32,960 bases of DNA. It comes from an uncultured Verrucomicrobia subdivision 3 bacterium. GTDB taxonomy: Bacteria > Verrucomicrobiota > Verrucomicrobiae > Limisphaerales > UBA11358. Where the stretch lies: the NCBI GenBank assembly GCA_903847285.1, contig CAINDH010000084.1, positions 1 through 32,960 of the forward strand, in the 5' to 3' direction. A model generated the notes under the pieces. The model did not search any database and was not told the DNA's origin. It was given only the letters and a program-made list of their open reading frames with translations. A program made the position numbers and the translations under genes. Position 1 is the first letter of the stretch, and every line of letters starts with the position of its first letter. Positions 20,522-29,004 of this stretch are shown one piece after another.

Positions 20522-22546
20522 ATGAAAACCCTTCTGGTTTTGTCTGCCCATCCTGCTTTTGCCGAGTCCATCAGCGCAGCGCTTTCTGCTGACCAGTGCC
20601 GCATCATTCACCGCTCCAACGTTGAGGACTGCGAGCCACTGCTAGTTCACGGACTCGTTTCCGCCTGCATTCTGGATATAGATTTGCTCGGCGTGGAAAA
20701 CGTCTGGATTATCGAACGTCTCCGCCGCCGCGATGCCAAAACGCCGCTCATCGCCTACGCCGAAAATGCAACGGCGGATTGGGAGGAAGAGGCCTTTCTG
20801 CGCGGGGTCTCGCACATTTTACCCAAGCCCGTCCGTAGCCGCCTGCTGCAATCGGTCCTGGAAAAATTGTTGAACCAGCCGTCCGCCGCACCGCGTTTTG
20901 TGCCGAACGTTCCCGCCGGCAACACCGCCATCTTCAACCGCGCCGCGGCCGACCCGCAGGCCGCCGGACGTTTCGCCAACACCACGCAAACGCTTGATGT
21001 GCTGCGCGATTTTTCGTCCATCCTCACGCACTCGCTCGATGCCGAAGCGATGCTGAAACAATTTCTTCGCTTCCTACGTGAAACCTTGAGCGTGAACCGC
21101 GCGGCAATTTTTCTGAACCGCCCTTGTTCACCGCTCTCGGAAGCCGCCCCGCGCGACACGGCGCGGCGTTTGCACGCGGCTTCGGCCACGGGCATCGCGG
21201 CGGGATTGCTGGAACACATCGAACTTTCGCTCGACTCCGGCATCGGCGCACAGGTTGCGCGGCTCGGCAGAATTCTCCGGCGCGACAGCGACGAAGTCCG
21301 CTTCGACAGCGAGACGCAGAAAGAATTCGAACTGCTCGGCGCGCAAGTGGCCGTGCCAATCTTGGATCGCGATACCGTCATCGGCGTGGCCGTGTTCGAT
21401 GGTCGCATCACCGGCGAACCGCTGGTGAACGTGGAGTTGGAATTGATTTTCCGCCTGCTGGAACAGGTTGGCCTCGGCCTCCGTAATATTTCGTTGCACG
21501 ACCAGTTGTCCGGCAACCACACGCTGATGTCCGACGTGCTGAAAGAATTGAGCAGCGCATGCATCGTCGTCGGGCGCGACCTTAAAGTGTTGCACGCGAA
21601 CAAGGCCGCGCGCCGTCACTTCGGACGCAAGAACGAACGCACCGGCGGTTTGGACTTCAGTGACTTGCCGCAGTCGCTCGGCGCAAAAATCTATCAGGTG
21701 CTCAAGACCGGCTCCGCGCTCGAACCGTTTCGCTACGAACCGGAAAATTCACCCGGCACGATTTACAAAGTTAGCATCGTGCCGTTTCAGCGCGGCAATT
21801 CCGCCCTGCCCGCCTGCGCGTTGCTTACCGCCGATGACCTCACGCAAAGCGAGCAACTCCGCAATCTAGAAGTCGAGGCCGCCAACCTGCGCCTCGTCCG
21901 CTCGATGGCCGACCGCATGGCGCACGAAATCGGCAACGCCATGGTTCCACTCTCCACACACCAACAGTTGCTCGCAGAAAAATTTGACGACACCGAATTC
22001 CGCGAATCGCTTGGCATTGCGATGGGCGAAGGCGTGAAGCGCGTTTCCCGCCTCGTAAGCCAGATGCGTTTTCTCGCCCGCGAAGGTCACATCACCAAAG
22101 ACGCCTGCCCCGTTGAGAAGCTGGTGCAAGACGCGTTTCAAGAAGCCATGCGGCAACTGCCCGCTGAAGGCGCACAGTTGAAATTGGAAAATAGCGGACT
22201 CCCCTACGTCGTCACCGGCGACCGCGCCGCGCTGAAACACGCCTTCTCGGAAATTTTGCTCAACGCCATCCAAGCGAATCCCAAGGCCGCGAAGATTGGC
22301 GTGAACTTTTCACCCAGCGGTGATCGCGCTGTCACCATCGAGGTTCAGGACAACGGCACCGGCTTCACTGCTGATGCCGCAAAGAAAGTTCCTGCTCCGT
22401 TCCATACCACGCGCAATGTCGGCCTCGGCCTCGGTCTGACCGTCTCCCAAAAAATCATCCAGAACCACCATGGCAAACTGGAGATTATCCCCTCGCCCAC
22501 CGGCCTCGTCCGCGTCTCGCTGCCCCTGGAAACCATCGCGGGTTGA
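20522..22546 (+). CDS. Soluble histidine kinase with pseudo-receiver, GAF and PAS domains
   Basis: The 674-residue protein has no membrane segment. Residues 1-118 look like a receiver fold: D52/D54 and a K102 in LPKPV are kept, but the usual N-terminal acidic pair is replaced by AH (residues 9-10), so it is likely a pseudo-receiver. A GAF-like domain spans about 155-325 (VNRAAIFLNR, VAVPILDRDTVIGVAVFDG) and a PAS-like domain about 335-440 (ACIVVGRDLKVLHANKAARRHFG). The kinase core has H468 in MADRMAHEIGNAMVPL, an N-box ILLNAIQANP, DNGTGF and GLGLGLTVS. It resembles NtrB-type kinases. No response regulator gene is adjacent, so it is an orphan. The start ATG is preceded by GGGA at about -11. 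Confidence 0.92.
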   Translation: MKTLLVLSAHPAFAESISAALSADQCRIIHRSNVEDCEPLLVHGLVSACILDIDLLGVENVWIIERLRRRDAKTPLIAYAENATADWEEEAFLRGVSHILPKPVRSRLLQSVLEKLLNQPSAAPRFVPNVPAGNTAIFNRAAADPQAAGRFANTTQTLDVLRDFSSILTHSLDAEAMLKQFLRFLRETLSVNRAAIFLNRPCSPLSEAAPRDTARRLHAASATGIAAGLLEHIELSLDSGIGAQVARLGRILRRDSDEVRFDSETQKEFELLGAQVAVPILDRDTVIGVAVFDGRITGEPLVNVELELIFRLLEQVGLGLRNISLHDQLSGNHTLMSDVLKELSSACIVVGRDLKVLHANKAARRHFGRKNERTGGLDFSDLPQSLGAKIYQVLKTGSALEPFRYEPENSPGTIYKVSIVPFQRGNSALPACALLTADDLTQSEQLRNLEVEAANLRLVRSMADRMAHEIGNAMVPLSTHQQLLAEKFDDTEFRESLGIAMGEGVKRVSRLVSQMRFLAREGHITKDACPVEKLVQDAFQEAMRQLPAEGAQLKLENSGLPYVVTGDRAALKHAFSEILLNAIQANPKAAKIGVNFSPSGDRAVTIEVQDNGTGFTADAAKKVPAPFHTTRNVGLGLGLTVSQKIIQNHHGKLEIIPSPTGLVRVSLPLETIAG

Positions 22547-22574
22547 TTCAAACCAAAGGTGGCCTGGCGATTTT

Positions 22575-22702
22575 TTTCGCGCTGCGAAAACCCCGTCGCC
22601 GAGCGGAGCGTCAGGCGACGGAAGCGTTCGTGTGCCCGGAAACATTCACACCTCAAAGCTACCGCTGCGCGGTCAAGTCCGGCCGCTGCGCGACCGGACT
22701 CA
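22575..22702. terminator. Cluster of GC-rich hairpins between convergent genes
   Basis: Between the stop at 22546 and the stop at 22713 there are several stems: TTTCGC/GCGAAA at about 22575, CCGTCGCC (22593-22600) with GGCGACGG (22614-22621), and AGTCCGG/CCGGACT near 22675-22700. None has a clean T-run, but together they probably act as a two-way transcription barrier. The middle stem also looks like a REP palindrome. Confidence 0.5.
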
Positions 22703-22712
22703 CCACGAGTGT

Positions 22713-25619
22713 TCACCGTTTCTCGGGCACTTCAATCACATCGCCGTCGCGCAGCCAGAGGTCGTTCGCGTTTTCGGCGGAAGCACCAGACGTTATCCTG
22801 CTCAACCGCTGAGCAAAGGAAACCCCTCCGCCGGGAAGCGCCCCGGAGTTGTTTGGTCTTTTTTCGGGCGCACAATCCACAATCCACTCCTGCGTCTTTC
22901 CTGTCCGCGCATCGCGCCGCGTAACCTTCACCCGCGACAAATCGGAACTGGAAGTCAGCACCGATTGCGCTTGGCCAAGCAACCACGAAAGATTTCTCTC
23001 GAACCATTTTAGCTTCACTGGCACGGTCTTGCTGCCATTCACCGTCAATTTGACTTCGCCTGCCCGCTCAGTGAGGTGAGTCCACAGCACGTAAGATTCT
23101 GCCTGATTAAATAACCCCGCACTTTCGGACAAAGTATGTTCGCGCTCAGGAAGCTCCACCACATCGCCAAACTCCAGCGGCACGTCACGGGTCACATCCA
23201 GCCCGTTCGTGCCATCAAGAAGGTTGACGGTAATGCGTTTGATTTCCGCTCCGTTTACGGATGGCCTTGCCACGACAACGCGGGCAAGGTTCGCAAAATT
23301 GAGCGACGAGGCGTTAAGCTGACTGCTTTTCCACAGCAGCTCCAGCAGCGTGAACCTGTTCCAGTCATTCGTGCCGCGCTTAAAAACTGGCTGTGAAAAA
23401 TTCGCCGCCGGGCGGCTTACCGAGATACGATCCCAGTCCGGCAATTTGTCCAGCGCCCCGTGCGCCCGCAGCAGCGCCGCGATTTTTTCCGCAAACGCCT
23501 TCTGCTCCGAAGTGACGACTCCGCTGTTTTGAGAAAACCGCCAGCGCGCCGAGGTCATCGCCGACTTCACCAAATCCAGCGGCGTCTGCCCGGACTGATT
23601 TCGCACATTCGGATTAGCCTTTTGCTCCAGCAGCCAAGCGAACGTCTCCTCAAAAGCTAGATTGCTCGCCGCCAGATGCAGCGGCGTGTTGCCTTCAGTG
23701 TCCACCGCTTTCGGATTTGCACCGTGTCTGAGCAGCAGTTCGACCACGTTGGTTCCACCAATGAACTGGCACGCTTTCATCAGTGGCGTCCATTCGGACA
23801 CACGAGTGCCGCCGTCAGATCTTTCCGTCATGTCTCGCACATCAACATTCGCCCCGGAGTCCAGTAGGGCGGCGAGCAATTCTGGCTTGTCCAACGTCCT
23901 AAAAATGACCGGCTGCCCGTCGGTCTGTGCGTCGTTCGGGTCGGCCTTGTATTTCAAGAGCAGTTGCACCATCGAAAGCTGGTTCATCTTTACTGCCAGC
24001 CACAGTGGGGTTGCTGAACCTGTGCCAAGAGCTCCCTCGTAGTGATATTGCCAACTGTCACCCTGCCAATGCACTTTGCCCAGTGAGTTTGGATTTGCGC
24101 CCGCTCGCAGTAAAAATTCCACTGCCGCGAGATTCTTATTGAAAATAGAAATTAACAACGGTGCGTCTCGCTTGCCGCCGTTCGGGTCGGCCTTCGCATC
24201 TAGTAACATTTTCACCGCCGCCGAGTCGCTTTCGACCGCATAACTCAACGGCGTGCGTCCGCTGCTGGCCACCGTGTTCGGATCGGCACCCGCTGCGAGC
24301 AATGTCTTAAACATTTCCGGCGATGTTTTAATGACAAAGTTCAGCACCGTGTTGTCTTGAACATCTCTCAAATTTGGATCGGCCCCAGCTGCGATGAGCA
24401 TCTGGACAATTTTAATTTGCCCACTTTGCACGGCGAAAAACAACGGCGTCTGTCCGGCCTTGTTCTTAGCATTGATATCCGCATGGTTGGCCAGCAGCAC
24501 TTCCACCACGGATTGATACCCTTTGCGCGCAGCCAGATGCAGTGGCGTCGTTTCCAAAGTTGAGGCTTTGAAATTCACATCCGCACCCCGCTCGATGAGA
24601 AACGCCGTCATGGCCTTGTTGCCGGAAGCGACGGCGGCAAACAAAGGCGAGACGCGCCCGGCCTGCTGCAAATCTGCATTCTGTGCCATGCCGTCAGCGG
24701 ATCGGTTCACATCCGCGCCGTGATCGAGCAAATACGCCGCTACCTTCAGCCAGCCAATGCCAGCCGCCAGAATGAGCGGCGTTTTTGCGGCGGAGCGTTC
24801 GTCCTCGCTATTGATCAAGTCCGGGCTGTTCTGAATCATCTTTTGGATGCGGGTGATTTCGCGCTCCTCGTCATCCGCCGTCGCGGCCTCTGCGCCTTGC
24901 GGATTTTTGGCGTTCACAGCCTGCAAGCGTTGCTGAAATCGCGGCTGGGAAAGTTCCGCGCGCAATTTCAAACCCGCCATCATGCCGCTGATTTTCTCTT
25001 CGATCTGTTTGTCCAGTTCCGCCAGCGTCGCATCCACCCGCACAACCGCGGGATTGTTTTTCGGGTAATCCGTAATCAACGAAGCGCGTTTAGACAGAGC
25101 GTCATTCCGCTGTTTCAATAATTCATCGAGCGCGCTATCTGGCAGCAGAGTGGGTAAAATTCTGATCAATTCACCCATCGGTCTGTCTTCAAGTTTCTTC
25201 AAAAGCAACGTATCAAGGTTTTCCACTGACATCGTTGCTGGCGCTTCTGTTTTCCCCGCACCCATGCCCGCCAGATTCTGCCGGCTCAACGTCGCCAGCG
25301 TTGTCTGATCGGAAAAATCGCTCAGGATGCGTTGATAGTGTGCAGCGGCTTCGTTGGTCTTGCCTTGGGCGCGATAGCATTCGCCCAGCCGGAACACCGC
25401 CGTCGCCGCGAGTTGCCGGTCTTTGTCGAACTGCTTCGCCAGCGTCGCGTAATTCGCGATCGCCGCATCCAGATCGCGATTGGCCTGTTCCTCGAACAAT
25501 CCCTGTTGCAAGAGCGCGGTAAGATTCGTCGTAGCTGCGCGGCTCACCAAAGGCACTAACGCCAAGGCGCAAAGGAGCAGAGCCGCAAAGGTGGATCTAG
25601 TTTTCATGGTTGGCATCAT
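22713..25619 (-). CDS. Exported TPR + ankyrin-repeat protein with SLBB-like tail
   Basis: I choose ATG 25619 (968 aa) because its upstream ATCAAACC is shared exactly with the kinase gene start at 28899; ATG 25607 and a GTG at 25646 are alternatives. A signal peptide (TFAALLLCALALVPLVSRAA) is followed by TPR-like helices (about 40-105, AATAVFRLGECYRAQGKTNEAAAHYQRIL) and a helical linker. Residues about 279-690 hold 11-12 ankyrin repeats such as TTPLHLAARKGYQSVVEVLL and ANPN/ADPN turns. The C-terminal part has two segments with FGDVVELPE and DGDVIEVPE, as in SLBB/polysaccharide-export type domains. It probably acts as an envelope scaffold. It lies downstream of the kinase/regulator pair on the same strand. 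Confidence 0.92.
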   Translation of the reverse strand: MMPTMKTRSTFAALLLCALALVPLVSRAATTNLTALLQQGLFEEQANRDLDAAIANYATLAKQFDKDRQLAATAVFRLGECYRAQGKTNEAAAHYQRILSDFSDQTTLATLSRQNLAGMGAGKTEAPATMSVENLDTLLLKKLEDRPMGELIRILPTLLPDSALDELLKQRNDALSKRASLITDYPKNNPAVVRVDATLAELDKQIEEKISGMMAGLKLRAELSQPRFQQRLQAVNAKNPQGAEAATADDEEREITRIQKMIQNSPDLINSEDERSAAKTPLILAAGIGWLKVAAYLLDHGADVNRSADGMAQNADLQQAGRVSPLFAAVASGNKAMTAFLIERGADVNFKASTLETTPLHLAARKGYQSVVEVLLANHADINAKNKAGQTPLFFAVQSGQIKIVQMLIAAGADPNLRDVQDNTVLNFVIKTSPEMFKTLLAAGADPNTVASSGRTPLSYAVESDSAAVKMLLDAKADPNGGKRDAPLLISIFNKNLAAVEFLLRAGANPNSLGKVHWQGDSWQYHYEGALGTGSATPLWLAVKMNQLSMVQLLLKYKADPNDAQTDGQPVIFRTLDKPELLAALLDSGANVDVRDMTERSDGGTRVSEWTPLMKACQFIGGTNVVELLLRHGANPKAVDTEGNTPLHLAASNLAFEETFAWLLEQKANPNVRNQSGQTPLDLVKSAMTSARWRFSQNSGVVTSEQKAFAEKIAALLRAHGALDKLPDWDRISVSRPAANFSQPVFKRGTNDWNRFTLLELLWKSSQLNASSLNFANLARVVVARPSVNGAEIKRITVNLLDGTNGLDVTRDVPLEFGDVVELPEREHTLSESAGLFNQAESYVLWTHLTERAGEVKLTVNGSKTVPVKLKWFERNLSWLLGQAQSVLTSSSDLSRVKVTRRDARTGKTQEWIVDCAPEKRPNNSGALPGGGVSFAQRLSRITSGASAENANDLWLRDGDVIEVPEKR

Positions 25620-25639
25620 GGTTTGATTCAATGTTTCAG

Positions 25640-25659
25640 TTGTCACGCTTTTGCAAAAT
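25640..25659 (-). promoter_or_regulatory. Shared 20-bp motif, copy 1 (upstream of ankyrin gene)
   Basis: TTGTCACGCTTTTGCAAAAT on the plus strand ends 20 nt before the chosen start of the ankyrin gene. It matches the copy at 28972-28991 at 19 of 20 positions and contains the self-complementary TTTTGCAAAA. It is probably a regulator binding site. Confidence 0.55.
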
Positions 25660-25671
25660 TTTTTTTATTTC

Positions 25672-25757
25672 GTAGTAGCCGACGTAAGGAGGCTCTAACT
25701 GTTTCCGCTTTCTTGCGTTCCGCTTTTTAATCAGAGCCTCCTCACGTCGGCTACTAC
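25672..25757. repeat. REP-like long palindrome with 25-bp arms
   Basis: The left arm (25672-25696, beginning GTAGTAGCCGACGT) and right arm (25733-25757, ending ACGTCGGCTACTAC) pair at 24 of 25 positions around a 36-nt loop. It can form a very stable hairpin and probably also terminates the regulator transcript. This sequence family is, as I recall, a dispersed repeat in Verrucomicrobia. Its right arm overlaps the last codon and supplies the TAG stop of the response regulator gene. Confidence 0.9.
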
Positions 25758-26434
25758 AATTCAAGTTTATAGCCCACGCCATGCACGGTCTTGAGCCAGC
25801 GCGGCGAGTCGGGATTTTTCTCCAACTTGGCGCGCAGGCTGGCGATGTGGTTATCCACCGTGCGCGTCGTCGGAAACGCCGTGACGCCCCAGACCACGTC
25901 CAAAAACTTTTCGCGCGACACCGGCTCGCCCTCGGCGGCAGCCAGCAACCGCAGCATCGCAAATTCCTTTGCAGTCAGGTGAATTTCCTTTTTGCCGCGC
26001 ACGGCAGTCTGCCGCGCCAGGTCAATATCCACTTCGCCAAGCTTCATCTTCAGCGGCAAACGGGAGTTTCGCTCCACCCGGCGCAATAATGCGCGAACGC
26101 GGGCAAGCAGTTCCTCAGTGCTGAACGGTTTGACGAGATAATCATCCGCGCCCGCATCAAGGCCGTTGACGCGATCCTCAATCTGCCCCTTGGCAGTCAG
26201 CAGCAGCACCGGCACGGCGATGGAAACACGGCGCAACTCCGCGCACACAGCAAAGCCATCGAGCTTCGGCATCATCACATCTAGGAGGATGAGGTCTGGC
26301 TTCTCGGCGAGTGCGCGTTCGAGACCGCTCTCGCCATCGGCGGCGGTCAACGCCCGATAGCCTTCGCCTGCAAGCAAGTCGGCCAGCGCCGTCCGCATCG
26401 GCGCTTCGTCTTCGATGATCAAGATGCGTTGCAT
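25754..26434 (-). CDS. OmpR/PhoB-family response regulator
   Basis: The 226-residue protein has a receiver domain (1-118) with E8/D9, phospho-acceptor D52 in LILLDVMMPKLDG, T78 and K100 in DYLVKPFS. The C-terminal winged-helix domain (about 130-226) has IHLTAKEFAMLRLL, VSREKFLDVVWG, RTVDNHIASLRAKLE and KTVHGVGYKLEL. All phosphorylation residues are intact. It starts 2 bp after the kinase gene stop, so they form a cognate pair. The protein ends right after the last beta strand because the REP palindrome brings in a TAG stop. The likely target is the 20-bp motif found upstream of both the kinase and the ankyrin gene. Confidence 0.97.
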   Translation of the reverse strand: MQRILIIEDEAPMRTALADLLAGEGYRALTAADGESGLERALAEKPDLILLDVMMPKLDGFAVCAELRRVSIAVPVLLLTAKGQIEDRVNGLDAGADDYLVKPFSTEELLARVRALLRRVERNSRLPLKMKLGEVDIDLARQTAVRGKKEIHLTAKEFAMLRLLAAAEGEPVSREKFLDVVWGVTAFPTTRTVDNHIASLRAKLEKNPDSPRWLKTVHGVGYKLEL

Positions 26435-26436
26435 GA

Positions 26437-28899
26437 TTATTTTTTCACCGTCAATTCAATGGTGAACTGGCTGCCTTTGCCAACTTCGCTTTGCACCAAA
26501 ATTTTCCCGCCGTGCGCCTCGACAATGTGTTTTACCACGCTCAAACCGATGCCCACGCCCTGCGTCTCGCGGCGCAACTCAGAACCCAGCCGGTAGAACC
26601 GCTCAAAAATTTTCTCCCGCTCCGCCGCCGGAATGCCGGGCCCACAATCGGCGACGGATAATTCAACCAATCCGTTTTCGCTTTTGATTCCCACCGTCAC
26701 AGTTTCGCCCTTGGGCGAATGTTTGACCGCATTGTCGATCAAGTTAACCAGAGCCTGCTGGATCGCGCGTCCATCCACGCAGAGTTCGATGTTGGATGTT
26801 GGATGTTGGGTGTTGAATGTTTCCAATTTGACGCCGCGCTCGGCCGCATACGGCTCCATCAATTTCACCGTTGTCTGCGTCAGCGCGACGAGATCCGTCG
26901 GCTCAAATTCGTATTGCTTGCGGCCTTGTTCGATTCGCGAAAAATCCAGCACGTTCTCGATCAGCGACGACAGCCGCCGACATTCCTGCACGATGAACCG
27001 GAAATACTCATTCTGTTTTTCCACCCCGGAAATTTTTCCGCGCTCCAGATTTTCCGCCATCAACCGCACCGAGGCGATGGGCGCACGCAACTCGTGCGAC
27101 ACGCTGGAAACGAAGTTGGATTTCTGCTCATTAAGCGCGAGTTGGCGAACGAAAGCCCGTCTCGCCGCAACCAATGCCGCCACGGCTGCGGCAAATGACA
27201 ACACAATCAATCCACCAAAAAACCATCGCCGTAAACTTTGACGGGCGTAAAGGGATTTTTGGTCCGCCAGCAAGACGATTATTCGAAATTCCGGCGGTGA
27301 TTCCGGATAATAAAAACTCTCAAGGAATTCTTTGGCCTGTCCCAGCAGGGGAAGTTTGTTGGTTTCGTTGGTATTGCCAAAGCTATTTGCGAGTCTGATG
27401 ATTTGACCGGCAATTTCAAATTGAACCAAGGTGTAATTCGGCACCGTAATTTTTGATTTCTTAATGGTGTTCCTTACGACCTTTTCCAGCACGCACTTGG
27501 GGATCAATATTCCATCAGATTCGAGTGCCTCGGGTGATAGAGCATTCGTTCGATATGCCCGGCGATCACCCATCAACATCAGATACGATCCACTGCGCGA
27601 AGCCACCCAGAACGCGCCCGCCTTCCAAGTATTTGTGGGATATTGTTCGCGAAAGTCATCTCTAACTAGTCGCGTGATTGCGAGTCCATCCCACCAAGTC
27701 TGCAGCGTAGCGGCGAATTTTTCTTGCGATGCTCCGCGTGCGACCCGTTTCGTCTCAGAAATCAACGCTGGCGAAAATACCGAAGGTTCATAATTGATCA
27801 TCCAGCTGACGGTGTTGTTACGGATAAAATTCTCGGGCAACCCCGCACCATCGGGCAAAAGTTTCAGCGCCTGATAACAAATCATTTGTCCCAGCGGCAA
27901 GCCGGCATCGGAGAGTTCGCCGGAATTACCCCACTGCGCTCGGGAATATTCCGCAATTTTTTCGACGGCTTGATCTGTTGGAAGGTTTCGAGTCTGCGCC
28001 AGGAGCAATAGGTAGCGGACGTTTGCGCGCGCGCCCTTGGGTGGTTTAGTGGCTATAAACGTTTGCACCAGATTGCTGATGCTAGATGTATCATGATTGG
28101 CGCTCGTCAATTGCTGCAACGTTTGCCAAAGCTCTCTTTGCTTGGAATCTAGTTGCGCCTGCCATTCCGGCGGCAGTGGCGGCATCGATAAGTGCCGACC
28201 ACCATTATCCGAGCTGCGATGGGCAAAAGGCTGTGCAAACAAATCAATTTCAGGGTTAGCCTGACGCCAATTTTCAATGCGCTGCCACTCGTTGCTTTCA
28301 GTGACGGCCCCGCCCGCCCAACTCGATAATCCCAAGTCAGCGGAACGGTTCGCTTCCAAACTGAAGCTGACATTCAAATAGTCGCGCAAGCCGCTCACCG
28401 CCTCAGTAGCGACGACTTTTGCGATCCGTTGCGCCAACAACTCACCGGATTCTTTTGCCTCCTGTTCGGCAAGCAGTCGGTCCTGTCGCAGCGAATACAA
28501 TCCAAAACCAGCGAGCAACACGACCGGGAGCAGGATGAAGATTGCTTGCCATAAAAAAGGTGAGGGCCTTCTTGCCGGCATTGCCTTGAATTCTGGCGAG
28601 GCCATCCATTTTTTCCGTTCTCGCAAACACTGAATTAAAAATATTACGAAGCAGAGAAGCATCAACGCCGGCGCGAGATATTGCTTCCACACCTCAGTTT
28701 CTTTGCTGTTTAGGGCTAGAGCTGACTGCAATCCGAACAAAAAGCCATAGAGAATGCAAAAGCCGCGCATCCGAAAATAACGCGTTCGCAAATCTGGGGC
28801 GTGGGTCACACGGAACCGGCGACCGAGCAGAACTGCCAGAATGAACACTAGAGCCATCAAACCATACACCAGAAGCCAGATGTAAGTTTGGTCACGCAT
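26437..28899 (-). CDS. Membrane sensor histidine kinase with large extracytoplasmic domain
   Basis: The 820-residue kinase has four N-terminal hydrophobic segments (about 7-26, 44-62, 74-92, 115-136), a large non-membrane sensor region (about 138-558) of unrecognised fold and a fifth membrane helix (about 561-580). The HisKA box is FVSSVSHELRAPIAS with H602. The ATPase domain has VNLIDNAVKHSP (N-box), DCGPGIP (751-757) and GVGIGLSVV. Between HisKA and the N-box, residues about 694-706 (FNTQHPTSNIEL) are encoded by a 7-bp tandem repeat and replace the usual variable loop. Overall it resembles BaeS/PhoR-type kinases. It is paired with the OmpR-type regulator 2 bp downstream. Confidence 0.95.
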   Translation of the reverse strand: MRDQTYIWLLVYGLMALVFILAVLLGRRFRVTHAPDLRTRYFRMRGFCILYGFLFGLQSALALNSKETEVWKQYLAPALMLLCFVIFLIQCLRERKKWMASPEFKAMPARRPSPFLWQAIFILLPVVLLAGFGLYSLRQDRLLAEQEAKESGELLAQRIAKVVATEAVSGLRDYLNVSFSLEANRSADLGLSSWAGGAVTESNEWQRIENWRQANPEIDLFAQPFAHRSSDNGGRHLSMPPLPPEWQAQLDSKQRELWQTLQQLTSANHDTSSISNLVQTFIATKPPKGARANVRYLLLLAQTRNLPTDQAVEKIAEYSRAQWGNSGELSDAGLPLGQMICYQALKLLPDGAGLPENFIRNNTVSWMINYEPSVFSPALISETKRVARGASQEKFAATLQTWWDGLAITRLVRDDFREQYPTNTWKAGAFWVASRSGSYLMLMGDRRAYRTNALSPEALESDGILIPKCVLEKVVRNTIKKSKITVPNYTLVQFEIAGQIIRLANSFGNTNETNKLPLLGQAKEFLESFYYPESPPEFRIIVLLADQKSLYARQSLRRWFFGGLIVLSFAAAVAALVAARRAFVRQLALNEQKSNFVSSVSHELRAPIASVRLMAENLERGKISGVEKQNEYFRFIVQECRRLSSLIENVLDFSRIEQGRKQYEFEPTDLVALTQTTVKLMEPYAAERGVKLETFNTQHPTSNIELCVDGRAIQQALVNLIDNAVKHSPKGETVTVGIKSENGLVELSVADCGPGIPAAEREKIFERFYRLGSELRRETQGVGIGLSVVKHIVEAHGGKILVQSEVGKGSQFTIELTVKK
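26784..26818. repeat. 7-bp GTTGGAT tandem repeat inside the kinase gene
   Basis: Five units read GTTCGAT, GTTGGAT, GTTGGAT, GTTGGGT and GTTGAAT, each differing from GTTGGAT by at most one base. Three units make 21 bp, so any multiple of three keeps frame; the translated product is FNTQHPTSNIEL. Such GTTGGAT arrays are, as I recall, usually intergenic in Verrucomicrobia. Confidence 0.85.
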
Positions 28900-28971
28900 G
28901 GTTTGATATGGTAAACGAACGCTGTTGCGGCAAATTCATATTTTCCAGCCTGCCCCAAAGCCCTGCCGGAT

Positions 28972-28991
28972 TTGTCACGGTTTTGCAAAAT
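28972..28991 (-). promoter_or_regulatory. Shared 20-bp motif, copy 2 (upstream of kinase gene)
   Basis: TTGTCACGGTTTTGCAAAAT differs from the copy at 25640-25659 only in the central C/G. It lies 72 nt upstream of the kinase ATG at 28899 and 13 nt from the stop of the spmA-spmB gene, in a 105-bp gap. Confidence 0.55.
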
Positions 28992-29004
28992 CTGCGGCGA
29001 TGTT

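Noticed and set aside
20755..21603. A 282-codon serine/arginine-rich minus-strand frame
   Set aside because: It is the antisense shadow of the soluble kinase gene.
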